DNA of 5,642 nucleotides from an uncultured Eubacteriales bacterium (lineage in GTDB: Bacteria; Bacillota; Clostridia; Oscillospirales; Oscillospiraceae). The stretch is from assembly GCA_900555735.1 (NCBI GenBank), contig USMI01000129.1, positions 1 to 5,642 of the forward strand. Direction: 5' to 3'. The translations under genes and the position numbers were made by a program. Below are positions 1 through 4,798 of this stretch, piece after piece (the stretch's first letter is position 1; the number at the start of each line of letters is the position of its first letter). Under the pieces are notes generated by a model, which was not told the origin of the DNA, searched no databases, and was given only the letters and a program-made list of their open reading frames with translations.

Positions 1-539
1 CTGACAGCGCCCGTGTGGCTTTGCCTCTGCCCATCGGTGAGCGGGCCATCCTGTTCGGCGCGGGTCACTGCTCGCTGGCCCTGTGCCCGCTGCTGACCAC
101 CGTGGGCTTCCGGGTGACGGTGGTGGACGACCGGCCGGAGCTGGTGACCAAGGAGCGATTCCCCACCGCCGACGCGGTGCTGTGCTGCGACCTTGACCGT
201 CTGGCCGACGCCGTGCCCGTGGGCGGCGAGGACTATGTGGTGGTCATGACCAACGGCCACAGCCACGATTTCGCCGTGCAGGAGCAGGTGCTGCGGGGAC
301 AGTACGCCTATATCGGCGTCATCGGCTCCCGCACAAAGACCGCCAGCGTCAACGCCCGCCTGCGGGCGGCTGGCATCCGCGAGGAGGCCATCGCCACCGT
401 TCATACCCCCATCGGCACCGCCATCAAGGCGGTGACGCCGGAGGAGATCGCCGTGTCCATCGCCGGCGAGATGATCTGCGTGCGGGCCACCCGCCGGGAG
501 AACGCCGGTGTGCAGCTTCACGGCTGCCCCATGCACTGA
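1..539 (+). CDS. xdhC: XdhC-family molybdenum-enzyme maturation protein, C-terminal part (5' end outside window)
   Basis: The reading frame is open from base 3, so the gene begins upstream; the GTG at 15 is an internal valine, not a convincing start, because XdhC proteins are normally well over 250 residues and about 178 are visible. What is present is the C-terminal Rossmann domain: a glycine-rich nucleotide loop (LFGAGHCSLAL), the following strand ending in VVDDR, then VVVMTNGHSHD, IGVIGSRTK and the closing block HTPIGTAIKAVTPEEIAVSI, all hallmarks of the family. In characterised members XdhC binds molybdenum cofactor and helps its sulfuration and insertion into xanthine-dehydrogenase-type enzymes in the cytoplasm. 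Here the substrate enzyme is not visible. The P-loop NTPase gene follows 10 bases after the stop, so the two are probably cotranscribed. The family call is secure; the exact partner enzyme is unknown. Confidence 0.9.
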   Translation, partial: DSARVALPLPIGERAILFGAGHCSLALCPLLTTVGFRVTVVDDRPELVTKERFPTADAVLCCDLDRLADAVPVGGEDYVVVMTNGHSHDFAVQEQVLRGQYAYIGVIGSRTKTASVNARLRAAGIREEAIATVHTPIGTAIKAVTPEEIAVSIAGEMICVRATRRENAGVQLHGCPMH

Positions 540-549
540 GGGCGCGGCC

Positions 550-1041
550 ATGACGGGACATCTGTTTCTGGCCGGCCCCAAGGGCGTGGGCAAGTCCACC
601 CTGATCCGGGGCCTGCTGGCGGAGGAGTCCGGCCCGCTGGGCGGCTTCTTCACCGTGAAGCACGAGGGCGGCATCTACCTGCTGCCTGCTGCCGGTGAGC
701 GGGCCTTTACCCCGGAGAATTTCCTGTTCCGCTGCGGCCACGGCGGCGACCCTCGGCGGTTCGACAATCTGGGCTGCGCCGCGCTGGCGGATACCGCCGG
801 GTGCCGATTACTGGTGATGGACGAGCTTGGCCCTCACGAGGCGGAGGCCAGGCGGTTTCAGGCGGCGGTATTCCGGACGCTGGACGGGGCGCTCCCCGTT
901 CTCGGCGTCCTGCAGCAGACGGAAAGCGAGTTTCTCGAGCGCATCGCCCGCCACTCCCGGGTGACGGTGCTGACGGTATCGGTGGAAAACCGGGACGCCT
1001 TGGCGGCGGAGCTGCGCCGCTGGCGTAACGCACAGGGATAA
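550..1041 (+). CDS. Small P-loop nucleoside-triphosphatase (THEP1/NTPase_1-like)
   Basis: A 163-residue protein starting at ATG 550, chosen because it puts the Walker A loop near the N-terminus and avoids overlap with the upstream stop at 537-539; an upstream in-frame ATG at 508 lies inside the XdhC gene and is less likely. A GAGGG stretch about 8 bases ahead is a modest ribosome binding site. Walker A is GPKGVGKST at residues 9-17, and Walker B is LLVMDELGP with D91-E92, the DE-x-G arrangement typical of the NTPase_1 (THEP1-like) family. Residues after that form a helical region and a final strand (VTVLTVS). It would hydrolyse a nucleoside triphosphate in the cytoplasm. Position directly behind an XdhC gene suggests a role in molybdenum cofactor or molybdenum hydroxylase maturation, which is inference only. 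The stop is followed at once by a terminator, so this is the last gene of its operon. Confidence 0.82.
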   Translation: MTGHLFLAGPKGVGKSTLIRGLLAEESGPLGGFFTVKHEGGIYLLPAAGERAFTPENFLFRCGHGGDPRRFDNLGCAALADTAGCRLLVMDELGPHEAEARRFQAAVFRTLDGALPVLGVLQQTESEFLERIARHSRVTVLTVSVENRDALAAELRRWRNAQG

Positions 1042-1082
1042 ATAAAGAAAGCATCTGGCCGCAGGTCAGGTGCTTTATTTAT
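1042..1082. terminator. Bidirectional intrinsic terminator between convergent genes
   Basis: AGCATCTG at 1050-1057 pairs with CAGGTGCT at 1067-1074 (one G-U pair) around a 9-base loop. The stem is extended outward by A-rich 1042-1049 against T-rich 1075-1082 with one mismatch. Because the flanks are A-rich on one side and T-rich on the other, the hairpin works for both strands: it lies between the NTPase stop at 1041 and the LysR stop at 1085. Confidence 0.8.
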
Positions 1083-1084
1083 AC

Positions 1085-1987
1085 TTACTGCACCATATGC
1101 ACGCCCTCGATCCGCTGGATCTCCGTGCGGATGTCCTCAAGCAGCATCTGTGCCGCGGGACTGAGGGCCTCGCCCCGGCGGGTCATGAGATAGGACACCC
1201 GGTCAGGGGCCGGGTCGGTCAGATGGCAGATCCGCGCACGGCCCGCCTGCTCCAGCGCACGGGCGGCGGCCAGCGGCACCACGGCCCACATCATCTCGTT
1301 GCCCAGAAAGGTGTCCACCGCCTGCATGGAGTCGGCGTACAGCAGCGGCGTGGCCGTCAGGCCGAACCAGTGATCCCGCCAGTCCTGTACGGCCTTGCGC
1401 CATGACACCACGATCTCGTTGTTGGGGTCCAGCTCCTTGGGGGAGATCACATCGCCATAGGGGCTGTCCGGCGAGCAGGCCACCACCGTCTCCTCGCTGC
1501 ACAGGGGCGTCAGCTCCAGCTGGGGATGGTAGAAGCTGTCGCCGTCCATCAGGGCCATCTCCAGCTCGCGGCGGGCCACCGGCTGCGCACCGTCATAGCC
1601 GGTGCCCGGCAGGGTCTGCACCCACAGCGCCACCGGCAGCTTCCGGTGGAGAAACCGGCGATAGGCCGCCGGAAGGATGTACTGGTTGGTGGAGAACACC
1701 GCACCGATGCGGAGGTATTCCCGTGTGGCGGTCTCCGCCACGCCCTTCGTCTCCTCCAGCAGCGTCTGCCAGCGATAGGCCAGGGGCAGGAACCGCTGGC
1801 CCGCCTCGGTCAGCTCGATGTGGCGGATGCCCTTGCCCCGGTGGAACAGCTGCGCGCCCACCTCCGCCTCTAGCGCCTGAATACGGTTGGTCAGCGTGGG
1901 CTGGGTGATAAACAGCGCCTCGGCCGCCGCCGTCAGCGTGCCGTGCTCCAGCACCGCCCAGAAGGTTTCCATATCGGTGTTGTTCAT
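1085..1987 (-). CDS. LysR-family transcriptional regulator
   Basis: A 300-residue protein of normal length for the family. The N-terminal winged helix-turn-helix spans about residues 5-65: METFWAVLEHGTLTAAAEAL, then the recognition helix region TQPTLTNRIQALE (28-40), followed by GAQLFHRGKG and LTEAGQRF. The rest, about 90-295, fits the two-lobed periplasmic-binding-protein-like effector domain, beginning with LRIGAVFSTNQYILP. The ATG at 1987 is preceded on the minus strand by AAGGGAGG (1994-2001) with a 6-base gap, so this start is preferred over Met6. It is a cytoplasmic DNA-binding regulator sensing an unknown small molecule. It is convergent with the XdhC/NTPase operon and has no protein-coding divergent neighbour, so its target cannot be read from the usual LysR layout; a short divergent transcript or only autoregulation are possible. 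The family is certain; the regulon is unknown. Confidence 0.94.
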   Translation of the reverse strand: MNNTDMETFWAVLEHGTLTAAAEALFITQPTLTNRIQALEAEVGAQLFHRGKGIRHIELTEAGQRFLPLAYRWQTLLEETKGVAETATREYLRIGAVFSTNQYILPAAYRRFLHRKLPVALWVQTLPGTGYDGAQPVARRELEMALMDGDSFYHPQLELTPLCSEETVVACSPDSPYGDVISPKELDPNNEIVVSWRKAVQDWRDHWFGLTATPLLYADSMQAVDTFLGNEMMWAVVPLAAARALEQAGRARICHLTDPAPDRVSYLMTRRGEALSPAAQMLLEDIRTEIQRIEGVHMVQ

Positions 1988-2004
1988 GCCGCGCCTCCCT
2001 TGAA

Positions 2005-2025
2005 AATATAAATTCTACCTATATT
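2005..2025. promoter_or_regulatory. Possible LysR operator (inverted repeat with T-N11-A)
   Basis: AATATA at 2005-2010 and TATATT at 2020-2025 form a 6-base inverted repeat with a 9-base centre, and contain T2009-N11-A2021, the generic LysR-type box. The site lies across and just downstream of the lysR -10 element, where binding would give autorepression. The region is AT-rich, so chance matches are easy; this is a weak call. Confidence 0.3.
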
Positions 2026-2051
2026 ATATGTGGGTTTTATCCGTTTTACAA
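2023..2051 (-). promoter_or_regulatory. Promoter of the LysR gene
   Basis: On the minus strand there is a perfect -10 TATAAT (2023-2028) and a -35 TTGTAA (2046-2051, 4 of 6 to consensus) with an exact 17-base spacer. This gives a leader of roughly 30 bases, ending in the AAGGGAGG ribosome binding site. Confidence 0.68.
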
Positions 2052-2073
2052 GAGCGGATTTGTGTGATATTGT
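2045..2073 (+). promoter_or_regulatory. Possible plus-strand promoter opposed to the LysR promoter
   Basis: TTTACA (2045-2050, 5 of 6) and TATTGT (2068-2073, 4 of 6) are 17 bases apart, and TG at 2065-2066 makes an extended -10. The -35 overlaps the -35 of the minus-strand LysR promoter. No protein gene follows; transcription would meet the strong hairpin at 2197-2232. The call rests on short motifs only. Confidence 0.35.
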
Positions 2074-2079
2074 ATAGCC

Positions 2080-2232
2080 ACAACAGGGGAATGATACCGA
2101 TTCTCCTGAAAAACAGGATAAACCGCCATTTATATCCTACTTTTTAAATTGCTTTCTTTTCTTTTTTATTTTCTCTCTTTGTTCCTGCATCCCTGTAAAG
2201 AAAAAACCGGACGGAAGTCCGGTTTTTTCTTT
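2080..2232 (+). ncRNA. Candidate short RNA between opposed promoter and terminator
   Basis: If the promoter at 2045-2073 is real, a transcript of about 150 bases would start near 2080 and end at the hairpin-plus-T-run at 2197-2232. It contains a small hairpin (TCCTG-N5-CAGGA, about 2104-2118) and a long pyrimidine-rich tract (about 2139-2190). An 18-codon frame at 2091-2147 has its purine-rich AGGGGA touching the ATG, too close for normal initiation, so a non-coding RNA is more likely than a peptide. I recognise no known RNA family here. This is the main content of the 1988-2298 gene-free stretch apart from promoters and terminators. Confidence 0.22.
2197..2232. terminator. Strong bidirectional intrinsic terminator
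   Basis: A perfect 16-base-pair stem, with arms 2197-2212 and 2217-2232, closes on a GGAA tetraloop. The core is CCGGAC/GTCCGG, flanked by A-tract and T-tract, so a U-run follows the GC core on either strand. It backs up the hpf terminator on the minus strand and would stop any plus-strand RNA from the lysR side. Confidence 0.85.
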
Positions 2233-2249
2233 TTGCGCGGGAAGAGCGA

Positions 2250-2289
2250 AAGAGAGAGAAAAGCAGGACGGCCCGTAAGGGCCGTCCTG
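2250..2289 (-). terminator. hpf terminator
   Basis: On the minus strand, ten bases after the hpf stop, an 11-base-pair perfect GC-rich stem (CAGGACGGCCC/GGGCCGTCCTG, 2264-2274 with 2279-2289) with a 4-base loop is followed by CTTTTCTCTCTC. This is a standard intrinsic terminator for hpf. The next hairpin at 2197-2232 forms a second stop in tandem. Confidence 0.88.
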
Positions 2290-2298
2290 AATATATAA

Positions 2299-2835
2299 TT
2301 ACTCCTGCGTCTCGATGATGCCGTAGCCGCCGTTGTTGCGGCGATAGACCACCGAGATGGTGTCGTCCGCCACATTGCGGAACACATAGAAGGAATGATC
2401 CAACAGGTTCATCTGCAAGATGGCCTCGTCGATGGTCATGGGCTTGACGGTGAAGCGCTTGGTGCGCACCACGTGGAACTCGTCCTCTTCCTCCACATGG
2501 AACTCCGGCAGCTCCGGCTCCATGACCTCCGGCCGCAGGTTCTTGGCCAGACGGGTCTTGTTCTTGCGGATGCGGCGCTCGATGAAACTGACGGTCCCGT
2601 CGATGGCGCCCCGCATATCACCGTCGGGGTCCTCGGCCTGAGCACGGAACAGCGTGCCGTTGGCGGCGCGGATGGTCAGCTCCACGGTGCAGCGGTTCTT
2701 CTTTTCCACGGCAAAGGTCACAAATGCGTCCGCTTCCTCCGCGAAGTACCGGTCGAGCTTACTGATCTTCTTCTCGGCGTACTCCTTAATGGAGTCGTTC
2801 AGCGCGATCTTCTTGCAGGCGAATGTGAACTTCAT
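2299..2835 (-). CDS. hpf: Ribosome hibernation-promoting factor, long form
   Basis: A 178-residue protein, the normal length for long HPF. Residues 1 to about 98 are the S30AE/RaiA domain (MKFTFACKKIALNDSIKEYA, KISKLDRYF, then VELTI and the D-x-x-x-AID-x-V-x-x-IERRIRKNKTR helix), which in studied homologues sits in the decoding region of the 30S subunit. An acidic linker (about 100-124, rich in E, P and D) joins it to the C-terminal dimerisation domain from about 125 (RFTVKPMTIDEAILQMNLL, FYVF, VVYRRNNGGYGIIE), which in long HPF pairs two ribosomes into inactive 100S dimers. The start is fixed by AAAGGAG (2844-2850) 8 bases upstream. It is monocistronic, with its own promoter at 2904-2932 and terminator at 2250-2289. 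In Bacillota hpf is usually induced on entry to stationary phase or stress; nothing here shows a specific stress-sigma promoter. Confidence 0.97.
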   Translation of the reverse strand: MKFTFACKKIALNDSIKEYAEKKISKLDRYFAEEADAFVTFAVEKKNRCTVELTIRAANGTLFRAQAEDPDGDMRGAIDGTVSFIERRIRKNKTRLAKNLRPEVMEPELPEFHVEEEDEFHVVRTKRFTVKPMTIDEAILQMNLLDHSFYVFRNVADDTISVVYRRNNGGYGIIETQE

Positions 2836-2903
2836 ATTGGTTGCTCCTTTCTTGGGGTACGGAACAAAGGGTCGGGGAGGGATTTCCCCTTATCCTTGTC
2901 CGC

Positions 2904-2932
2904 ATTATAGCACATTGCCCTGCATTTGAAAA
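2904..2932 (-). promoter_or_regulatory. hpf promoter with extended -10
   Basis: On the minus strand TATAAT (2904-2909) is preceded by TGC, making an extended -10 element. TTTTCA (2927-2932, 4 of 6) lies 17 bases further up. Transcription would begin near 2897, giving a leader of about 60 bases that carries the strong ribosome binding site. This is a housekeeping-sigma type promoter. Confidence 0.75.
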
Positions 2933-2958
2933 GACCATCACAGTAAATTTAGGGAAAG

Positions 2959-2972
2959 TTCACAAAAGTGAA
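2959..2972. promoter_or_regulatory. Dyad upstream of hpf promoter, possible operator
   Basis: TTCAC-AAAA-GTGAA is a perfect 5-base dyad with a 4-base centre, about 27 bases upstream of the hpf -35. An overlapping repeat CACAAAA-N10-TTTTGTG (2961-2984) competes with it. The position fits an activator or repressor site for hpf, but I cannot assign a regulator. Confidence 0.25.
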
Positions 2973-2993
2973 ACAATTTTTGTGCGTTTCGAC

Positions 2994-3031
2994 GAGGTGT
3001 GCCGAAAATCGTGAAAATGCGGCAAAACCTC
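2994..3031 (+). other. Bulged stem-loop in gene-free stretch, possible structured RNA
   Basis: GAGGT (2994-2998) pairs with ACCTC (3027-3031) and GCCG (3001-3004) with CGGC (3020-3023), separated by a small internal loop (GT against AAA) and closed by a 15-base A-rich loop. It lies within 2933-3098, where I see no protein gene and recognise no known RNA family, upstream of a plus-strand terminator. No good plus-strand promoter is evident, so strand and transcription are uncertain. Confidence 0.25.
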
Positions 3032-3098
3032 CTATGGACAAGACGGGGGCAGATGGTGTACCATAATACCCGGAAGCTTTCCAATATCCCACCCGCTT

Positions 3099-3135
3099 GA
3101 GCCGTGTCCCGTGACTGTGGACGCGGCTCCTTTTT
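3099..3135 (+). terminator. Orphan plus-strand intrinsic terminator
   Basis: GAGCCGTGTCC (3099-3109) and GGACGCGGCTC (3119-3129) form an 11-base-pair stem with one G-U pair and a 9-base loop, followed by CTTTTT. The T-run is only on the plus-strand side. The nearest upstream genes on this strand end at 1041, and the strong bidirectional hairpin at 2197-2232 lies between, so it must serve an unannotated short RNA, or be a relic. Confidence 0.65.
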
Positions 3136-3169
3136 ATCTAACTGGCAAAAAGCTGACTGTATTTGTCAT

Positions 3170-3265
3170 GTCATTGCGAGGAGGGCAAAGCCCGACGCGG
3201 CAATCTGTTTTCTTTTTTGCAAGTATCAGATTCCCACGCCAGAGTGAGCACTGGCTCGGAATGAC
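3170..3265. repeat. Degenerate palindromic (MITE-like) repeat with four-way junction fold
   Basis: The ends pair: GTCATTGCGAG (3170-3180) with CTCGGAATGAC (3255-3265), 10 of 11. The inner arms CGCGGCAATCTG (3196-3207) and CAGATTCCCACG (3227-3238) pair 10 of 12. Between outer and inner stems each side has its own hairpin: GGGC-AAA-GCCC (3183-3193) on the left and GCCAG-N8-CTGGC (3238-3255) on the right, so the element can fold as a cruciform with a central four-way junction. From memory, the GTCATTGCGAG/GGCAATCTG ends match a palindromic repeat scattered in many bacterial genomes, including gut clostridia. No transposase is present. Confidence 0.65.
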
Positions 3266-3284
3266 TGGTTCGTGCGGGCCGTCG

Positions 3285-3341
3285 GGGACGCCGGCTCCTA
3301 CATTCAGCTGTCGATAGAACTTTCGTAGGGGGCGGCGTCCC
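3285..3341. repeat. Second palindromic extragenic repeat
   Basis: GGGACGCCGGCTCCTAC (3285-3301) and GTAGGGGGCGGCGTCCC (3325-3341) are inverted with 15 of 17 positions complementary and one further G-T wobble, around a 23-base centre. It differs in sequence from the neighbouring 3170-3265 element. The GTAGGGG/GCGTCCC ends resemble short dispersed GC-rich palindromes I associate with Oscillospiraceae-like genomes, from memory only. It ends 10 bases before the -35 of the radical SAM promoter. Confidence 0.55.
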
Positions 3342-3351
3342 AGCCTCCACC

Positions 3352-3380
3352 TTGCCATTTTCCCTGTTGTGTGGTATGCT
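3352..3380 (+). promoter_or_regulatory. Promoter of the radical SAM operon
   Basis: TTGCCA (3352-3357, 5 of 6) and TATGCT (3375-3380, 4 of 6) are exactly 17 bases apart, and TGG directly before the -10 makes it an extended -10 element. Transcription would start near 3387, about 30 bases ahead of the radical SAM start codon. Confidence 0.6.
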
Positions 3381-3388
3381 TGGGGTAC

Positions 3389-3405
3389 GGGGCGTGTGCC
3401 GCCCC
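3389..3405 (+). promoter_or_regulatory. 5' leader hairpin next to the radical SAM ribosome binding site
   Basis: GGGGCG-TGTGC-CGCCCC forms a 6-base-pair all-GC stem at or near the predicted 5' end of the transcript and ends 2 bases before the AGGAGG (3408-3413). It could protect the 5' end or modulate initiation; it does not itself cover the ribosome binding site. Confidence 0.35.
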
Positions 3406-3418
3406 ACAGGAGGATTCT

Positions 3419-4798
3419 ATGAAGCATATGACATTTCGGGAGCGGCGCTACCGCCGCGTCCATCTGGCGTGTGTGCGCCACATTACGCTGGATCCCAAAG
3501 GCCCCGGCGTGGTACGCATCCATATGATCCCGCCCCGGGACGAGACACCGGCGGCGCCCTTTCTGCTGCTGCTCAACGGCGCACAGCTGGTGCCGCTGAA
3601 TCTCAGCTGGGCCATCATGCTGGCCAACCTGATGGATCAGTGGCAGGCCCACGAGAGGCAGGAGCTGGAGGAGGATCAGTGGGAGGCGCTGCTGAGCGCG
3701 GCGGTGGAGGAGACCCACCGCACCTATCCCCGCACCAGACGCCAGCAGCTGGCCGCCGATATGCACCTGATGCTGACCAGCCTCATCGCCATCGCGCAGG
3801 GCCGGGAGCCGGAGGCGGAGGTGGGTCTGCTGACGCTGGCGGACTACGCGCCGGAGATGACCGCGCCCCACCGGATGGATCTGATGGTCAGTGCCATGGA
3901 GAAGGACGGCGCGTGGCACTGCAACCAGAAGTGCCTGCACTGCTACGCCGCGGGCCAGCCTATGGGCGAAACGCCGGAGTTATCCACCGATCAGTGGAAA
4001 ACCCTTCTGGATACCCTGCGGAAAGCCAACATCCCCCAGGTGACCTTCACCGGCGGCGAGCCGACCCTGCGCAGCGATCTGGTGGAGCTGGTGCGGGCGG
4101 CGGAGTGGTTCGTCACCCGGCTCAATACCAACGGCCGGGCCCTGACGCCGGAGCTGTGCGCCGGGCTTTACGACGCCAGCCTTGACAGCGTGCAGGTGAC
4201 GCTCTACAGCGCCGAGGGCAATATCCACAACCAGTTGGTGGGCGTCAACGGCTTCAACGACACGGTGCAGGGCATCCGCAACGCCGTGGCGGCGGGACTG
4301 ATCGTGTCGGTGAATACCCCGCTGTGCTCGCTGAACACCCACTATGCCGAAACGCTGCGCTTTGTCCACAGTCTGGGGGTGCGCTATGTCACCTGCTCGG
4401 GGCTGATCCCCTCCGGCAGCGCCTGCGGACAGGAGAGCCGGGCCACCGCCCTGACCCCGGAGCAGCTGACGGACATTCTCCGTCAGGCGGTGGAGACGGC
4501 ACGGGAGCTGGGCATGGAGCTGGACTTCACCTCCCCCGGCTGGCTGGGCGAGGAGACGCTGCGTGAGCTGGGCCTGAACCTGATCCCCAGCTGCGGTGCA
4601 TGTCTCTCCAACATGGCGGTAACGCCGGACGGCAAGGTGGTGCCCTGTCAAAGCTGGCTGTCCGACGAGCCGCTGGGCGACCTGCTGCACGATGAGTGGG
4701 CGGACATCTGGGATAGTCCCCGCTGCGCCGCCATCCGGGCGGAGAGCGCCAAGCTGGAGCACATCTGCCAGCTGAAGGGAAAGGAGGAGGCGGAATGA
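3419..4798 (+). CDS. Radical SAM protein with C-terminal SPASM/twitch-like cysteine domain
   Basis: A 459-residue protein. ATG 3419 is chosen because AGGAGG (3408-3413) sits 5 bases upstream; an earlier in-frame GTG at 3371 would lie within the promoter. Residues 1 to about 155 form an N-terminal domain without cysteine motifs (MTFRERRYRRVHLACVRH, LLLLNGAQLVPLNLSWAIML), which I do not match to a named domain. The radical SAM core follows: C168-x3-C172-x2-C175 (CNQKCLHC) for the [4Fe-4S] cluster, TFTGGEPT with G212-G213-E214 for S-adenosylmethionine binding, then RLNTNG and SVQVTLYS. The C-terminus has C392, C395, C410, C436 and C450, including CGACLSNMAVTPDGKVVPC, which is SPASM/twitch-like and suggests an auxiliary cluster. 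Such enzymes often modify peptides or cofactors. The stop overlaps the next start (ATGA), so it is likely translationally coupled to the membrane protein. The substrate is not known. Confidence 0.92.
   Translation: MKHMTFRERRYRRVHLACVRHITLDPKGPGVVRIHMIPPRDETPAAPFLLLLNGAQLVPLNLSWAIMLANLMDQWQAHERQELEEDQWEALLSAAVEETHRTYPRTRRQQLAADMHLMLTSLIAIAQGREPEAEVGLLTLADYAPEMTAPHRMDLMVSAMEKDGAWHCNQKCLHCYAAGQPMGETPELSTDQWKTLLDTLRKANIPQVTFTGGEPTLRSDLVELVRAAEWFVTRLNTNGRALTPELCAGLYDASLDSVQVTLYSAEGNIHNQLVGVNGFNDTVQGIRNAVAAGLIVSVNTPLCSLNTHYAETLRFVHSLGVRYVTCSGLIPSGSACGQESRATALTPEQLTDILRQAVETARELGMELDFTSPGWLGEETLRELGLNLIPSCGACLSNMAVTPDGKVVPCQSWLSDEPLGDLLHDEWADIWDSPRCAAIRAESAKLEHICQLKGKEEAE

Noticed and set aside
2091..2147. 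18-codon plus-strand frame downstream of the possible promoter at 2045-2073
   Set aside because: The purine-rich AGGGGA touches the start codon, leaving no usable spacing; the RNA is more plausible as non-coding.
3017..3100. 27-codon plus-strand frame whose stop overlaps the orphan terminator hairpin
   Set aside because: There is no ribosome binding site at ATG 3017 and no recognisable feature in the peptide. The GAGG at 2994-2997 is too far from any start here except GTG 2999, where it is too close.
2851..3390. A 12-base direct repeat (CTTGGGGTACGG) at 2851-2862 and 3379-3390
   Set aside because: About one exact 12-base match is expected by chance in a window this size, and it does not extend on either side.
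3371..3418. Upstream GTG extension of the radical SAM protein (16 extra residues)
   Set aside because: It begins inside the extended -10 region and has no ribosome binding site, whereas ATG 3419 has AGGAGG at ideal spacing.
3134..3940. Minus-strand open frame of 268 codons running through the palindromic repeats and the radical SAM N-terminus
   Set aside because: It crosses two extragenic repeats and a promoter and shows no family features; a shadow.
3980..4762. Minus-strand open frame of 260 codons inside the radical SAM gene
   Set aside because: It lies fully opposite the radical SAM core with its conserved motifs and has no domain signature of its own.
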